Assembly (NCBI GenBank): GCA_945788625.1
Contig: CALZMQ010000017.1
Span: 1 to 56,371 of the forward strand
Length of the DNA: 56,371 bases
Direction: 5' to 3'
Origin: an uncultured Woeseiaceae bacterium
GTDB lineage: Bacteria > Pseudomonadota > Gammaproteobacteria > Steroidobacterales > Woeseiaceae
The notes beneath the pieces were generated by a model, which was given only the letters and a program-made list of their open reading frames with translations, did no database searches and had not been told where the DNA came from. The translations under genes were made by a program, and so were the position numbers. This document shows, one piece after another, positions 56,295 to 56,371 of this stretch; the stretch's first letter is position 1, and every line of letters starts with the position of its first letter.

Positions 56295-56371
56295 GCGCAA
56301 ATTGACGGAGAGGGTGGGATGGGCGCTTCGCGCCGCCACTGTCGGCTGCGCCGATGCGTGGCTCGAACAGG
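56295..56371. other. Right-edge sequence without a visible gene
   Basis: The last 77 bases contain no complete reading frame or terminator I can support; they read as GC-rich intergenic or as the start of a neighbour cut by the window edge. Confidence 0.4.

Overview
The window looks like chromosome of a GC-rich, free-living gammaproteobacterium with a heterotrophic, polysaccharide- and organic-acid-using lifestyle. The evidence is the gene order glyA-nrdR-ribD-ribE-ribBA-ribH-nusB-thiL-pgpA, a full-length fused PurL, a DUF1820 protein, EttA and a two-domain RibBA whose second domain is degenerate. A marine or sediment lineage of the Woeseia/Steroidobacter kind would fit, but that is inference; no rRNA gene is present to settle it. 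I found no tRNA, rRNA, CRISPR array, complete insertion sequence or prophage.

Layout. (1) 27-9795, all on the minus strand: the riboflavin/one-carbon/thiamine/phospholipid housekeeping operon, ending in a serine/threonine kinase fused to a cyclic-nucleotide-binding domain, then a secreted M20 amidohydrolase. (2) 9882-19956: a histone-deacetylase-like hydrolase, EttA, two little-known proteins, PurL, DUF1820 and a TagH-like FHA protein with no other type VI secretion gene in sight. (3) 19982-26990: acetyl-CoA synthetase with a CitE-like lyase and a MaoC hydratase, a sugar transporter with a Tat-exported aldo/keto reductase, pyrophosphatase and a ferritin-like protein. (4) 27079-33986: a beta-CASP metallo-hydrolase, a large secreted pullulanase with three tandem N-terminal modules, and a di-haem cytochrome with a small secreted partner. 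(5) 34157-35882: a remodelled locus with an internally deleted DUF418 gene, an unfamiliar membrane protein and a second possible DUF418 tail. (6) 35946-43019: a three-gene overlapping operon (Tat-signal dehydrogenase subunit, GMC oxidoreductase, lipoprotein nuclease/phosphatase), an orphan carbohydrate-type lipoprotein, a Tat-signal Gfo/Idh/MocA oxidoreductase and a DM13 protein. (7) 43165-43546: a strong candidate for a roughly 350-nt structured small RNA with its own promoter and terminator, rich in GGA motifs. (8) 43561-50040: KDG kinase and KDPG aldolase facing an IclR-type regulator, an unrecognised 420-residue protein and a GH3 beta-glucosidase. (9) 50068-56294: a duplicated-cupin lipoprotein, sterol-desaturase-like enzyme, zincin, an AT-rich two-TM potassium-channel-like gene, a seven-repeat FG-GAP/ASPIC lipoprotein and a CPBP protease.

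How the parts join up: pullulanase, GH3 enzyme, sugar porter and exported oxidoreductases would release, import or oxidise sugars outside the cytoplasm; KdgK and Eda carry the lower Entner-Doudoroff steps. The GGA-rich RNA lies directly beside kdgK/eda. If it sequesters CsrA/RsmA it would be a global carbon-metabolism switch; this is the most interesting undescribed element I can see, and it is a hypothesis from sequence alone.
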